A stretch of DNA of 64,000 bases from contig CAUDUM010000003.1 in the NCBI GenBank assembly GCA_958452575.1, positions 62,001 to 126,000 on the forward strand. Reading direction: 5' to 3'. Source of the DNA: an uncultured Eggerthellaceae bacterium (GTDB lineage: Bacteria; Actinomycetota; Coriobacteriia; Coriobacteriales; Eggerthellaceae). The notes below the pieces were generated by a model. That model was not told the DNA's origin. It did no database searches and saw nothing but the letters and a program-made list of their open reading frames with translations. Numbering within the stretch: the stretch's first letter is position 1; each line of letters begins with the position of its first letter. The position numbers and the translations under genes were made by a program. Shown here piece after piece: positions 8,855 through 17,698 of this stretch.

Positions 8855-10078
8855 ATGGCTTTCGGCTTGAACAAACAGGAGACCAGCTGGGTTCTCTACG
8901 ATGTGGGCAACTCCGCGTTCGTCATGCTTTCCACGGCACTCATCCCCGTGTATTTCTCCAGCATCGCCGAACCGGGTTCGTCGGTCGTCGTCGCCTGGGG
9001 CTATGCCGAGACGGTCGCATCGCTGATCCTGGCGCTGCTGATGCCGTTTTTGGGCAGCCTTGCCGACCTTGCGGGCAACAAGAAGAAGTTCCTCGTCGGC
9101 TTCATGGGCACCGGTGCCGTGGCATGCGCTGCCTTGGGATTTCCCACCGAGGCGTTGCCGTTCCTCGTCCTCTATGTGATCTCGTCGGTGATGCTCAACG
9201 GCTCGATGGTGTTCTATGACGGCATGCTCGTCGACGCCACCACCGAGGACCGCTACGACAAGGTGTCTTCGCACGGCTACGCCTGGGGCTACATCGGCTC
9301 GTGCATCCCGTTCATCATCTGCCTCGCGGTGGTTTTGGGCGGCCCCTCCATCGGCATCGATATGATGATCGGAATGAAGATCGCCTTCCTCATCACGGCG
9401 GCGTGGTGGGTGGCGTTCACCATCCCGCTGATCCGCAACGTACGCCAAACGCATTTCAAGGAGCGCACGGCGCACGTTTTCGCCGACATGTTCCGCGGCA
9501 TCGGCCACACCATCAAATCCATCGTGCATGACCGCCGTCTGCTGCTGTTCATGGTGGCGTTCTTCTTCTACATCGACGGCGTGCACACCGTCATCAAGAT
9601 GTCGACGAGCTACGGCACCGATCTGGGCATCGACTCCACCCAGCTGGTGCTGGCGCTGCTGGTGACGCAGTTCGTGGCGTTCCCCTCGGCCATCGTCTAC
9701 GGGCGCCTGTCCGAGCGCTTCGGCACCAAGCGCATGCTGCTCGTCGCGATCCTCGCCTATTTCTGCATCGTGCTGTTTGCGGCGTTCTTCCTGCGCAGCG
9801 CGCTTGAATTCTGGATCCTGGCGATCTGCGTCGGGCTGTTCCAAGGCGGCATCCAAGCGCTTTCGCGCAGCGAGTTCGGCAAGCTCATCCCCAAGGACAA
9901 CGCCAACGAGTACTACGGCTTCTTCGACATCTTCGGCAAGTACGCCGCCGTCATGGGCACGTTTTTGGTGAGCGTCTTCACACAGCTCACGGGCAACCCG
10001 TCGATCGGCGTGCTGTCCATCGCCGTGCTGTTCCTGATCGGGTTCGTCCTGCTGGCGCGTATGCCCGAGAAGGAGTAG
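8855..10078 (+). CDS. UMF1-type major facilitator superfamily transporter
   Basis: A 407-residue membrane protein with about twelve hydrophobic segments. The N-terminal ETSWVLYDVGNSAFVMLS and the PFLGSLADLAGNKKKFL loop between helices 2 and 3 are typical of the UMF1/Atg22-like MFS branch. The ATG at 8855 has AAGGA 8 bases upstream and begins just before the first conserved segment; longer in-frame starts from 8750 lack good ribosome sites. The substrate of this branch in bacteria is unknown. A 13-bp hairpin follows the stop. Confidence 0.88.
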   Translation: MAFGLNKQETSWVLYDVGNSAFVMLSTALIPVYFSSIAEPGSSVVVAWGYAETVASLILALLMPFLGSLADLAGNKKKFLVGFMGTGAVACAALGFPTEALPFLVLYVISSVMLNGSMVFYDGMLVDATTEDRYDKVSSHGYAWGYIGSCIPFIICLAVVLGGPSIGIDMMIGMKIAFLITAAWWVAFTIPLIRNVRQTHFKERTAHVFADMFRGIGHTIKSIVHDRRLLLFMVAFFFYIDGVHTVIKMSTSYGTDLGIDSTQLVLALLVTQFVAFPSAIVYGRLSERFGTKRMLLVAILAYFCIVLFAAFFLRSALEFWILAICVGLFQGGIQALSRSEFGKLIPKDNANEYYGFFDIFGKYAAVMGTFLVSVFTQLTGNPSIGVLSIAVLFLIGFVLLARMPEKE

Positions 10079-10087
10079 GCTCTGCCC

Positions 10088-10124
10088 GGGATGAGAAAAA
10101 GAGACGGAGGATTTTTCTCATCCC
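10088..10124. terminator. 13-bp perfect hairpin downstream of the UMF1 transporter
   Basis: GGGATGAGAAAAA (10088-10100) pairs perfectly with TTTTTCTCATCCC (10112-10124) around an 11-base loop. The A5/T5 tract is inside the stem, as in the palindromes at 12064 and 30393, so it may belong to the same REP-like set. Confidence 0.65.
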
Positions 10125-10182
10125 TGGAGCGGTGCAGCCGGTTTCTGGGGTGCAGGTCTTCGCGGCGGGGTAGAATGGTGCC

Positions 10183-12015
10183 ATGTCGCACAGCAAAGGA
10201 AAGCAACCGGAATCCGTGGGCGCAAACACGCGCCCTCGAAAAATGCCGTCCACCACGCGGCGGACGCTGCACTATTACTGGCTGGTGACGCGACGGCATT
10301 TCGGGCTATTCGCGTTGCTGGTGTTCTCGACGCTGTTCTTCGGCGGGTTCCAAACGTATATGAACCCGTTCGTCATGGGCCTTATCGTCGATCGGGTGAG
10401 CGCCGCGCCCGTCGCCGCCGATCAGGTGTTTACGGTGTTCGGTCCCTATATCGCGGCGCTCGTGCTGGTTAACGTTTGCGGTCAGACGTGCAGCAAGCTG
10501 CAGGACTACTCGCTGTGGAAGCTCGAGATCGCGGTGAGCTACGATCTGGCCACCATGAGCTTCGACGCCCTGTCCAACCAGTCGATGACGTTCCATTCCA
10601 ACCGTTTCGGCGGCACGCTTGTGTCCCAGACTTCCAAGTTCATGGCCGCCTACAACCAGCTGGTCGAGGCATTGGTGCATCCGTTCTTGCCGGTGTTCGG
10701 CTCGGTCGTGTTCGTCTGCGTGCTGCTGGGGCCGCGCGTGCCGTTGTACGTGGTCATCTTGATGTGCCTGTTCGCGGTGTACGCGATGGTGTCCTACATC
10801 ATGTACAAGCGCATCCTGCACCTGAACGAGAAGGCGGCAAAGGCGCAAAACGACCTGTCGGGCGAGTTGTCCGATGCGGTGACGAACATCCTGACGGTCA
10901 AAACCTACGGGCGCGAGGACTACGAGCGTTCGCTGTTCGATGCCGCCAACCGCGAAGTGGTGCTGCGCGACTCGAAGCGCATGCGTTCCTCGCTGGTGCG
11001 CGGCGTGATCACCGCGGGCATCGCGGTGGTGATCATGAGCGTGGTGGCGGTGTTCATCTCCGGTGGCAACGCATGGTTCGGCATCACGCCGGGCACGCTG
11101 GTGATGATGTTCACCTACACCTACACGATGACCCTGCAGTTCAACTTCATCAACTCCGGCCTGCAGCGCTTCAACCGCGCGTTCGGCGACGCGAGCGGCA
11201 TGACGCAGGTGCTCGACGAGCCGCGGCTGGTGGCGGACGCCCCCGATGCGAAGCCCCTGGCGGTGCGCGAAGGCGCCATCGACTTTCAGGATATCGGATT
11301 CTCCTACGAGGATGGCGGGGTGAAGACGAAGGTGTTCGATGGGCTTGATCTGCATATACCTGCAGGTCAGCGCGTGGGACTAGTGGGCATGAGCGGCGCG
11401 GGCAAGACGACGCTCACCAAGCTGCTGCTCCGCTTGTCTGATATCCAGGAGGGGCGGATCCTCGTGGACGGCCAGGACGTGTCCGCTTGCACGCAGCAAT
11501 CGCTGCGGCGCTCCATCGCCTATGTCCCCCAGGAAGCGCTACTGTTCCATCGCAGCATCGCGGAGAACATCGCGTACGGCCGACCCGACGCCACGATGGA
11601 CGAGATCCGCGAGGCTGCGCGCCGGGCGAACGCGCTCGAGTTCATCGAGAAGCTGCCGCAAGGATTCGACACCATCACCGGCGAGCGCGGCATCAAGCTT
11701 TCGGGTGGGCAGCGTCAGCGCGTGGCGATCGCGCGCGCCCTGCTGGCGGATTGCCCGATCCTGGTGCTTGACGAGGCCACGAGCGCGCTCGACTCGGAAA
11801 GCGAGCATCTGGTGCAGGACGCCTTCGCGACGCTGATGCGCGGGCGCACGTGCATCGTGGTGGCGCATCGCCTGAGCACGGTGGCGAGCCTCGACCGCAT
11901 CGTCGTGCTGGCCGACGGCAAGGTCATCGAGGACGGCCCGCACGACGAGCTGATCGAGGCAGGCGGCGAGTACGCGCACCTCTGGAGCCGCCAGACCGGC
12001 GCGTATCTGGAGTAG
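10183..12015 (+). CDS. ABC transporter, fused permease and ATPase (exporter type)
   Basis: A 610-residue half-transporter. Six transmembrane helices occupy about residues 45-330, and the nucleotide-binding domain follows. It shows Walker A (GMSGAGKTTL, about 402), the signature LSGGQRQR, Walker B with the catalytic Glu (ILVLDEATSALDS) and the switch His (VAHRLST). Such proteins act as homo- or heterodimeric exporters of drugs, lipids or peptides. No partner half-transporter is adjacent, so a homodimer is likely. The ribosome site before 10183 is weak; an ATG at 10243 is a possible later start. Confidence 0.93.
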   Translation: MSHSKGKQPESVGANTRPRKMPSTTRRTLHYYWLVTRRHFGLFALLVFSTLFFGGFQTYMNPFVMGLIVDRVSAAPVAADQVFTVFGPYIAALVLVNVCGQTCSKLQDYSLWKLEIAVSYDLATMSFDALSNQSMTFHSNRFGGTLVSQTSKFMAAYNQLVEALVHPFLPVFGSVVFVCVLLGPRVPLYVVILMCLFAVYAMVSYIMYKRILHLNEKAAKAQNDLSGELSDAVTNILTVKTYGREDYERSLFDAANREVVLRDSKRMRSSLVRGVITAGIAVVIMSVVAVFISGGNAWFGITPGTLVMMFTYTYTMTLQFNFINSGLQRFNRAFGDASGMTQVLDEPRLVADAPDAKPLAVREGAIDFQDIGFSYEDGGVKTKVFDGLDLHIPAGQRVGLVGMSGAGKTTLTKLLLRLSDIQEGRILVDGQDVSACTQQSLRRSIAYVPQEALLFHRSIAENIAYGRPDATMDEIREAARRANALEFIEKLPQGFDTITGERGIKLSGGQRQRVAIARALLADCPILVLDEATSALDSESEHLVQDAFATLMRGRTCIVVAHRLSTVASLDRIVVLADGKVIEDGPHDELIEAGGEYAHLWSRQTGAYLE

Positions 12016-12046
12016 GGCGGCAAACAATGCCCCTGCGGTGGCAAAC

Positions 12047-12094
12047 GGACAGATCGCTTGTCACCGTGAAAAGTGATCTGTCCCTTTTTCACGG
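12047..12094 (+). terminator. Two overlapping mutually exclusive hairpins
   Basis: GGACAGATC (12047-12055) can pair with GATCTGTCC (12075-12083). CCGTGAAAA (12064-12072) can pair with TTTTCACGG (12086-12094). The two stems overlap, so only one can form at a time. A run of five T's (12085-12089) makes this a plausible terminator for the ABC gene or an attenuator for the gene that follows. Confidence 0.6.
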
Positions 12095-12109
12095 AGCGGG
12101 GAGGAAGCT

Positions 12110-12883
12110 ATGGAGGAGAGGCCGATTTTGGATGTTGCGCAGGTTGTCGAGCTTGAGCGGCGCATCGCCGAGGCGGGCACGTCGCTAGCGGAGCTGATGG
12201 AGCGTGCGGGCGCGGCGGTGGCGGAGGCGGCGAAGCAGCTTGTCGACGAGGCGATCGCCCAAAAACTCAAGCCGCTCGAGGCTGCGGCGCATGATGCCTG
12301 CCTGCCCTTGCCGAAGCTGGATCCTCCGTCGATCGCGGTGCTGTGCGGATCGGGCAACAACGGAGGCGACGGCTGGGTGGCGGCGCGGATCCTCGCGCAG
12401 GAGGGTTACTGCGTGGCGGTGATGTCGCCGTGCCGGGCAGAGGAGGTCAAAGCGCAGCCTGCCCACGATGCTGCCGTCGAAGCCAAGCGCGTGCTTGAGG
12501 AGGCGGAGCCGTGCCGTGTGTGCGAGAACGCGGGCATCTTGGAGTTTTTCGCGTTCGTCGCCGGAGCCGACGTGGTGATTGACGCGATGCTGGGCACCGG
12601 GTTCTCGGGCGAGGAGGTGCGCGCGCCCTATGATTGGTGGATCTGGTTCGTGAACGAGCGCTGCGCCGAACATGCGAAAGTGCTCGCCGCCGACGTGCCC
12701 AGCGGGTTATCCGCCCAGACGGGAAAGGCGGCCGATCCGTGCGTCGAGGCGGACCTCACCGTGACGATGATCGTGCAGAAGACGGGCCTTGCTCTGCCTG
12801 AGGCCGCTCGCTATTGCGGCAAGGTGGAAGTGGCGCCGCTGGCGTCCGTCGAAAGCTTGCTGGACGGGTTGGCCGGAGCCTGA
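12110..12883 (+). CDS. nnrE: NAD(P)H-hydrate epimerase (YjeF N-terminal domain protein)
   Basis: A 257-residue stand-alone YjeF_N domain, which interconverts the R and S forms of damaged NAD(P)H hydrate. The nucleotide-binding motif CGSGNNGGDGWVAAR lies at about residues 80-94, and DAMLGTGFSGEEVR and VLAADVPSGLSAQTG follow as in the family. The C-terminal ADP-dependent dehydratase domain found in many bacterial Nnr fusions is absent and no separate one is in the window. GGGAGGAAG precedes the ATG. The last 73 bases overlap the end of the convergent permease gene. Confidence 0.88.
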   Translation: MEERPILDVAQVVELERRIAEAGTSLAELMERAGAAVAEAAKQLVDEAIAQKLKPLEAAAHDACLPLPKLDPPSIAVLCGSGNNGGDGWVAARILAQEGYCVAVMSPCRAEEVKAQPAHDAAVEAKRVLEEAEPCRVCENAGILEFFAFVAGADVVIDAMLGTGFSGEEVRAPYDWWIWFVNERCAEHAKVLAADVPSGLSAQTGKAADPCVEADLTVTMIVQKTGLALPEAARYCGKVEVAPLASVESLLDGLAGA

Positions 12884-14328
12884 TCCTTTTCGGGATCGCT
12901 CGCCTTCGTTTCTGCGGCCGGGGCGCTCTCAGGCGTCGTTTCCGCATCGCCGGAGGTTTCGGTCGGCTCCGTTGCAGCCTTAGCGGGCTTCTCGTCATCG
13001 CCGTGCGGCAGCACCAGGTTCATCACCAGCGCCACCACGAACGTCAGTGCGATGGAGTTGTCCACGAAGATGTTCTGCACGATCTCGGGGAAAGCGACGA
13101 AGATGCCGCCCACCTGCGTGAAGCCGATGCCGATCGCCAGCGAGGTGGCAGCGATGGTGATGTTGCGTTGCGTGAAGCCGGCCTTGGCCACCATCTGGAA
13201 ACCGCTGGTGACGATGGTGCCGAACATCATGATCGTGCAGCCGCCCAGCACCGCGTCGGGCACCGAGCCGAACACCGCGCTGACCGCGGGCACGAAGCCG
13301 GCGATCACCAGAATGCCTGCGCCGCAGGCGATCGCCTTGCGGTTGATGACGTGCGTCATGCCGATAAGGCCGATGTTCTGGGCGAACGTGGTCAGCGGCG
13401 TGCAGCCGAACACGCCGGCGATGGCGCTGGTGAAGCCGTCGGCCGACACGGAGCCGGCGATCTCGCGCTCGGTAGCGCTACGGCGGAAGCCGATCTCGGC
13501 GATGGCGTCGGTGTCGCCGATGTTCTCGGCGGCGCTCACCAGGAACAGCAGCGTCACCGAGATGATGGCGCCCGCGTTGAACTCAGGCGTGAACGGCATG
13601 ATCTGCGGCAGCGACGCGACCTGCAGCCCTTGGAACACCGACAGGTCCACCTTGCCCATGAACAGCGCGACGATGTAGCCCACGATCAGGCCGAACAGCA
13701 CCGACAGCTGCTTGATGCTGCCCTTGGTGAGGCCCTGGAACAAAAGGCACGCCACCAACGACAAGGTGCCCAGGAACAGGTTTTCGGGCGAGGCGAAATC
13801 GGGCGCGCCCGAGCCGCCGGCGAACGTCTCGGCGCCGGTGGAGAGCAGCGAGAAGCCGATCGAGGTGACGACGACCGCCGAGACGATCGGCCCGATGAAG
13901 CGACGCCAGTATTTCGCGAGCAGGCCCAGCACCAGCAAGATGAGGCCGCCCGCTATGACCGATCCCATGACGGTACCGTAACCATAGGTGGCCGCCACGC
14001 CGGAGAGCACGGTGACGAACGTGAAGCTCACGCCCATGACGATGGGCAGCTTGGAGCCGATGCGCCAGATCGCGAACAGCTGGACGAACGTGCCGATGCC
14101 GGCGACGATCATAGCGTTCTGGATGAGGCTTGCGGTCATCGCCTCGTCGAAGCCCGCAGCCGCGCAGATGATGGCGATGGGGGCCAGGTTGGCCACGAAC
14201 ATCGCCAGCACGTGCTGGATGCCGTAGGGCAGCGCCTTGGCGATGGACACCTTCCCATGGAAATCGGCGAGTTCGGCTTCGAGCTTGGTCGCCGGCTTGA
14301 ATTCGGCTTCGGTGTTGGCTGCCATCAT
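12811..14328 (-). CDS. Nucleobase permease, NCS2 (xanthine/uracil) family
   Basis: A 505-residue membrane protein of the nucleobase:cation symporter-2 family. The sequence contains YGIQHVLAMFVANLAP at the first helix and NIGLIGMTHVINRKAI further on, typical for xanthine/uracil permeases. About 12-14 hydrophobic stretches are seen. The C-terminal 60 residues are a hydrophilic Pro/Ala/Glu/Ser-rich tail, unusual in length. The ATG at 14328 was chosen for the upstream GAAGAGGGGAAC; a second ATG directly follows it. The 3' end runs 73 bases into the nnrE gene on the other strand. Confidence 0.9.
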   Translation of the reverse strand: MMAANTEAEFKPATKLEAELADFHGKVSIAKALPYGIQHVLAMFVANLAPIAIICAAAGFDEAMTASLIQNAMIVAGIGTFVQLFAIWRIGSKLPIVMGVSFTFVTVLSGVAATYGYGTVMGSVIAGGLILLVLGLLAKYWRRFIGPIVSAVVVTSIGFSLLSTGAETFAGGSGAPDFASPENLFLGTLSLVACLLFQGLTKGSIKQLSVLFGLIVGYIVALFMGKVDLSVFQGLQVASLPQIMPFTPEFNAGAIISVTLLFLVSAAENIGDTDAIAEIGFRRSATEREIAGSVSADGFTSAIAGVFGCTPLTTFAQNIGLIGMTHVINRKAIACGAGILVIAGFVPAVSAVFGSVPDAVLGGCTIMMFGTIVTSGFQMVAKAGFTQRNITIAATSLAIGIGFTQVGGIFVAFPEIVQNIFVDNSIALTFVVALVMNLVLPHGDDEKPAKAATEPTETSGDAETTPESAPAAETKASDPEKDQAPANPSSKLSTDASGATSTLPQ

Positions 14329-14463
14329 GTTCCCCTCTTCGCATGCCGTGCGGCAGGTCATGCCGTAAGGCAGGTCGTTCCCGTAAAACGCGCGTAAAGT
14401 GCGACATCTGATTGTACGGGTTCGAGGGCGGTATGGGAACGGCAACCTTGCGTTTTAACGGCA

Positions 14464-14522
14464 AGTCCGCGACCGAAATGCGGAATAAACGCCTGTGTTA
14501 TTCCGCATTTCGGTCGCGGACT
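14464..14522. repeat. Perfect 25-bp inverted repeat
   Basis: The arms 14464-14488 and 14498-14522 are perfectly complementary over 25 bases with a 9-base loop. It lies between the macrodomain gene and the permease gene, both read leftward. It would end the macrodomain transcript as a very stable hairpin, but no T run is present. Confidence 0.8.
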
Positions 14523-14561
14523 CGGCTTGGTAGCGGGAGCGGGGGCTTCTTCGGTGTGGTA

Positions 14562-15410
14562 TCAGGCGATCCGAAGAAGGTCGCGGTACAGTATTTCGTC
14601 CGATTCCTTGTACACGTTGAAGACGACGGTAGGCGCGGGAAGGTCGGCTGCATCGCGTTCGGCGAGCCAAGCGCGGACGGTCTCCACGGCGAGGGGCGCC
14701 GCCTGCTCGGGCGGGAAGCCGAATACGCCCGTGCTGATGCAGCAGAACGCGACGGAGGAGTCGTCCGCTTGCGCGGCGGCATCGAGGCATGCGCGGTAGC
14801 TTGAGGCTAAATTCGCGCGGTGCTCCTGCGTGGGGCGGCCGTTTGCGATGGGGCCGACCGTGTGGATGATGTGGCGCGACGGCAGGTTGTAGGCGGGCGT
14901 GACCTTGGCTTGACCGGTCGGCTCGGGATGCCCCTGCTCCTGCATGAGGCGCGCGCATTCCAAGCGCAGCTGGATGCCGGCGAACGTGTGGATGGCGTTG
15001 TCGATGCAGTAGTGCAGCGGCGCCCAGCAGCCGGTCATGCCGTCGTTGGCGGCGTTGACGATCGCGTCTGCCGCCAACGTGGTGATGTCGCCCCGCCACA
15101 GGCGCAAGCGCGGATCGAGCGGGGATGCGGCGGTGTCCTCGACGGCGGTAATGCCCGCTTCGGCGATGAGCCCCTGCAGCAGCTCGTCCTGCGCGGCAAG
15201 CAGGTTATGGTCGGCGAGCCATGGCTCGCGCACGTTGGCGAGCGCGCGGAAGGCCAGCCACAAGTCCTGCGTGGAGGCACCCTCCTCGGCGCCGCGCGGC
15301 GGCATGAGCTCCAGCAGCTCGTTCGGCATGAAGCCGCCGTTGTCCAGCTGCTCCTTGACCAGCCGTTTGACGAGGTAGACGAGCAGATCGTGTTTGCGGG
15401 TTGCATTCAT
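14562..15410 (-). CDS. Zinc-type macrodomain protein (ADP-ribose hydrolase)
   Basis: A 282-residue protein. An N-terminal helical region of about 95 residues is followed by a macrodomain starting near LRLWRGDITTLAADAIVNAANDGMTGC. The segment GCWAPLHYCIDNAIHTFAG supplies the Cys/His residues of the zinc-containing macrodomain class, known to remove ADP-ribose from proteins in some pathogens, where it is linked to a sirtuin and a lipoylation operon. Neither partner is in this window. The later motif STGVFGFPPEQAA is the phosphate-binding loop. A second, PARG-like ADP-ribose enzyme is encoded at 31.8 kb. Confidence 0.88.
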   Translation of the reverse strand: MNATRKHDLLVYLVKRLVKEQLDNGGFMPNELLELMPPRGAEEGASTQDLWLAFRALANVREPWLADHNLLAAQDELLQGLIAEAGITAVEDTAASPLDPRLRLWRGDITTLAADAIVNAANDGMTGCWAPLHYCIDNAIHTFAGIQLRLECARLMQEQGHPEPTGQAKVTPAYNLPSRHIIHTVGPIANGRPTQEHRANLASSYRACLDAAAQADDSSVAFCCISTGVFGFPPEQAAPLAVETVRAWLAERDAADLPAPTVVFNVYKESDEILYRDLLRIA

Positions 15411-15888
15411 AGCGATGTCCGATCTTTGGCTTTGCGTTCCTTGTTCAATTGTACTGGAGAGGCGGATAATGACGTGCTGTCACCGTGCGTAGCAGTAACT
15501 TTTCGCACCCGCGTGGCGTATTTTCAAGGTCTAGCACGGTTGAGCTATTCGACCGAATCGTCTGAACATTCGAAAGGCAATCTAGGCGATCTGCAAGGCT
15601 TGTTGGGCGACCTAAAGTTGCGGTTCTGCCCATATCGTTGCGATGTCGCCTGTCAGTCCGACTGCGCCCGGAATGTGGGATACGTCGGCGGCGCCTAGGC
15701 GAAAACCACGCCGGAGGATTCCGCTGCCAACTGAGGAATCGATCAGACTCTTTAGCGACAATTGCATAGTCGTGGAAACGACGCGCCTCGTGCGATGCCG
15801 ATCGTAAGAGGCGCGTCTTCGTTCGTTTTCGCCTGAAGGGAGTTCCGCCAAGACGGAAGCGCGAGTTGGAGAGGGAGAGGAGCCGACA
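15411..15888. other. Long non-coding interval with promoter- and terminator-like ends
   Basis: No convincing gene over 478 bases. TTGTTC (15441-15446) and GATAAT (15465-15470) are spaced by 18 bases, a plausible sigma-A promoter reading right. GACGCGCCTC (15780-15789) pairs with GAGGCGCGTC (15808-15817) and is followed by a T-rich run. The two signals would delimit a transcript of about 350 nt. I do not recognise tmRNA, RNase P or 6S RNA in it. Confidence 0.35.
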
Positions 15889-16473
15889 GTGGAGGATCTT
15901 CAAAAGAAGGGCGATGCGGAACCTGGAACGGTGGTTGCCAAGAATAAAGCGTCGTCTCCTAAGGCGGTACTGGCTTTGCGCATCGCCATGGCGGTTGCGG
16001 CGGCGGCGTTAGTGGCATCGTTCTTTCTGCCATGGGGCGCTGCGGACGAGGAATACCGCGAAGCGGCGGCATCGGTCTCGCCGGACATGATGTTCTACGA
16101 GCCTACAGGGCTTACGGTGTCCGATGCCGCGGATTTGTCGTTGCTTGAATATGCTCAGGTGTACGGTTCTATGGGTGGCAACGGTTGGGATATTCTAGCG
16201 GCGATTATCTATGCGATTCCGGTTTTGTCGCTGATCGCCTTGCTGTTCGCGGCGCTAGGAAAGCCCATCGTTTCCGCCGTCTTCGGCGTTTTGGCTCTGG
16301 TAGTGACGCGTTTCATCGTTTGGGACTTCACAGAGCGAGGCGTGCTTCCCAACGGTACGCACGATTGGGGCATCGCTCCTGCGATCTACCTTGCAGTGAC
16401 GTTTGCGATCGTCGTCCTTGCCGTCGCCCTGGTCGTATTGAAGCGCTGTGGCAAAGCGCTGGTCTCTTCATAA
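15889..16473 (+). CDS. Small integral membrane protein, unknown function
   Basis: A 194-residue protein with four likely transmembrane helices (about residues 27-47, 100-125, 128-150 and 165-188) and a short charged N-terminus. The GTG start is preceded by GAGAGGGAGAGGAG, a strong ribosome site about 8 bases away. The next gene, a lipoprotein, starts 25 bases after the stop, so the two form a likely operon. I do not recognise a family. Confidence 0.75.
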   Translation: MEDLQKKGDAEPGTVVAKNKASSPKAVLALRIAMAVAAAALVASFFLPWGAADEEYREAAASVSPDMMFYEPTGLTVSDAADLSLLEYAQVYGSMGGNGWDILAAIIYAIPVLSLIALLFAALGKPIVSAVFGVLALVVTRFIVWDFTERGVLPNGTHDWGIAPAIYLAVTFAIVVLAVALVVLKRCGKALVSS

Positions 16474-16497
16474 CCACCTGGGAAAGGAGCAAGTTCT

Positions 16498-17577
16498 ATG
16501 AAGAAGTTACCGATGAGAAAGACGGCGATCTTGGCATGTTCCGCTGCGCTGGCGTTCTCTCTGGTAGCCTGTAGCGGCAACCAAGCCCCAAGCGGCGGAT
16601 TGCAGGAAGAGGCCGCCCCGGCCGCCCCAGCTGCTTCGTCCAACCCTCTTGAGGCTATTCTCTCGGAAGCGCAAGCGGATGTGTCGGGCACGAGCCAAAA
16701 ACTAATTGAGGAGAAGGAGAAGGTGTTCGCCCAGGTGGGTGACACCTACGATGGATACACCGAGAACGTGCAGGCTGTCCAGGGTTGGTACGATCTTGCG
16801 ATAAGCGAGACCGAAGGGCTTGGCGAGCGCCTGCGCGAGCAAGGGCGTGAATACTACCAAGCCGTGGTCGACAACGTCGATGTTGCCGACGATCGTGAGG
16901 TCGAAAAAGCGACCGACGAATACTACGATCAGATTTACGACGATGCCTTGGATGACTACTACGATGCGATCTACGAGGACGCCTTCGAAGAATTCTACGA
17001 TGCCTACTATGACGGGGCCATCCTCGACGCGCAGGACGTCACTCCGTATGATGAATGGTACGACGTGAGAAGCGAAGCGTACGAGGCGTGGTTCGACGGT
17101 CGCAGCCACGTGTACGAGGCGTGGTTTGACGCGCGCAGCGATCTGTACAGTGATTATTCGGATATCAAAAGCGCGTTCTACGGCAACGACTTCGACGTTG
17201 AAGGCGTGTTCGGACCCGTGAAGCTGAAGGAGGACGCTGCCGCTCCCGTCGATGCCGACGAATCCCAGTCTGAGAGCAGCGCTGCCGCCGAAACGGAGGC
17301 CCTGGAAAGCTCGGATGCCGAAGTCTCTGCGGATCTGAAAGCGGCAATGGATGAGTACGAGGCGTTCTTCGACGAGTACGTTGCCTTCATGAAGGAGTAC
17401 AAGGCAAATCCGTCATCAGCTGATTTGCTGGCGAAATACCCCGACATGATGGCGCAGTATTCCGAAGCAATGGCGGCGATAGGGGAGATCGACTCCGGAG
17501 AATTCACTGCCGCCGATGCCGCTTATTATTCCGAAGCGGTTGCGCGCATCACGGCCAAAGTGGCTGAGGCGGCATAG
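16498..17577 (+). CDS. Tyr/Asp-rich lipoprotein
   Basis: A 359-residue lipoprotein with a signal peptide and lipobox LVAC (Cys at about residue 25). The middle region (about 130-235) is very rich in Tyr, Asp, Glu and Phe and contains an internal repeat, YEAWFDGRS followed by YEAWFDARS. The C-terminal 75 residues (MDEYEAFFDEYVAFMKEY onward) look like a helical domain seen in other lipoproteins of gut anaerobes (probably DUF6591, from memory). The first ATG has GGAAAGGAGC upstream. It follows the membrane protein at 15889 in a likely operon and ends before a clear terminator. Confidence 0.82.
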   Translation: MKKLPMRKTAILACSAALAFSLVACSGNQAPSGGLQEEAAPAAPAASSNPLEAILSEAQADVSGTSQKLIEEKEKVFAQVGDTYDGYTENVQAVQGWYDLAISETEGLGERLREQGREYYQAVVDNVDVADDREVEKATDEYYDQIYDDALDDYYDAIYEDAFEEFYDAYYDGAILDAQDVTPYDEWYDVRSEAYEAWFDGRSHVYEAWFDARSDLYSDYSDIKSAFYGNDFDVEGVFGPVKLKEDAAAPVDADESQSESSAAAETEALESSDAEVSADLKAAMDEYEAFFDEYVAFMKEYKANPSSADLLAKYPDMMAQYSEAMAAIGEIDSGEFTAADAAYYSEAVARITAKVAEAA

Positions 17578-17630
17578 GAAGGACGAGGAAGGAAGCGGAA
17601 ATCGCCGTAAGAAGATGGAGCAGAGTGTTG

Positions 17631-17657
17631 ACGCCCCCGGAAAACCGGGGGCGTTTT
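17631..17657. terminator. Rho-independent terminator
   Basis: ACGCCCCCGG (17631-17640), loop AAAA, CCGGGGGCGT (17645-17654), then TTT. A perfect 10-bp stem between convergent genes; it serves the lipoprotein operon and possibly the kinase gene on the other strand. Confidence 0.9.
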
Positions 17658-17698
17658 GGCGTTTGGGACGGATTCGCTTGGCGCGACCTCGGCGGCGC

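Noticed and set aside
15612..15851. A 79-codon frame on the minus strand in the non-coding interval
   Set aside because: No ribosome site, unusual composition, and it overlaps the terminator hairpin.
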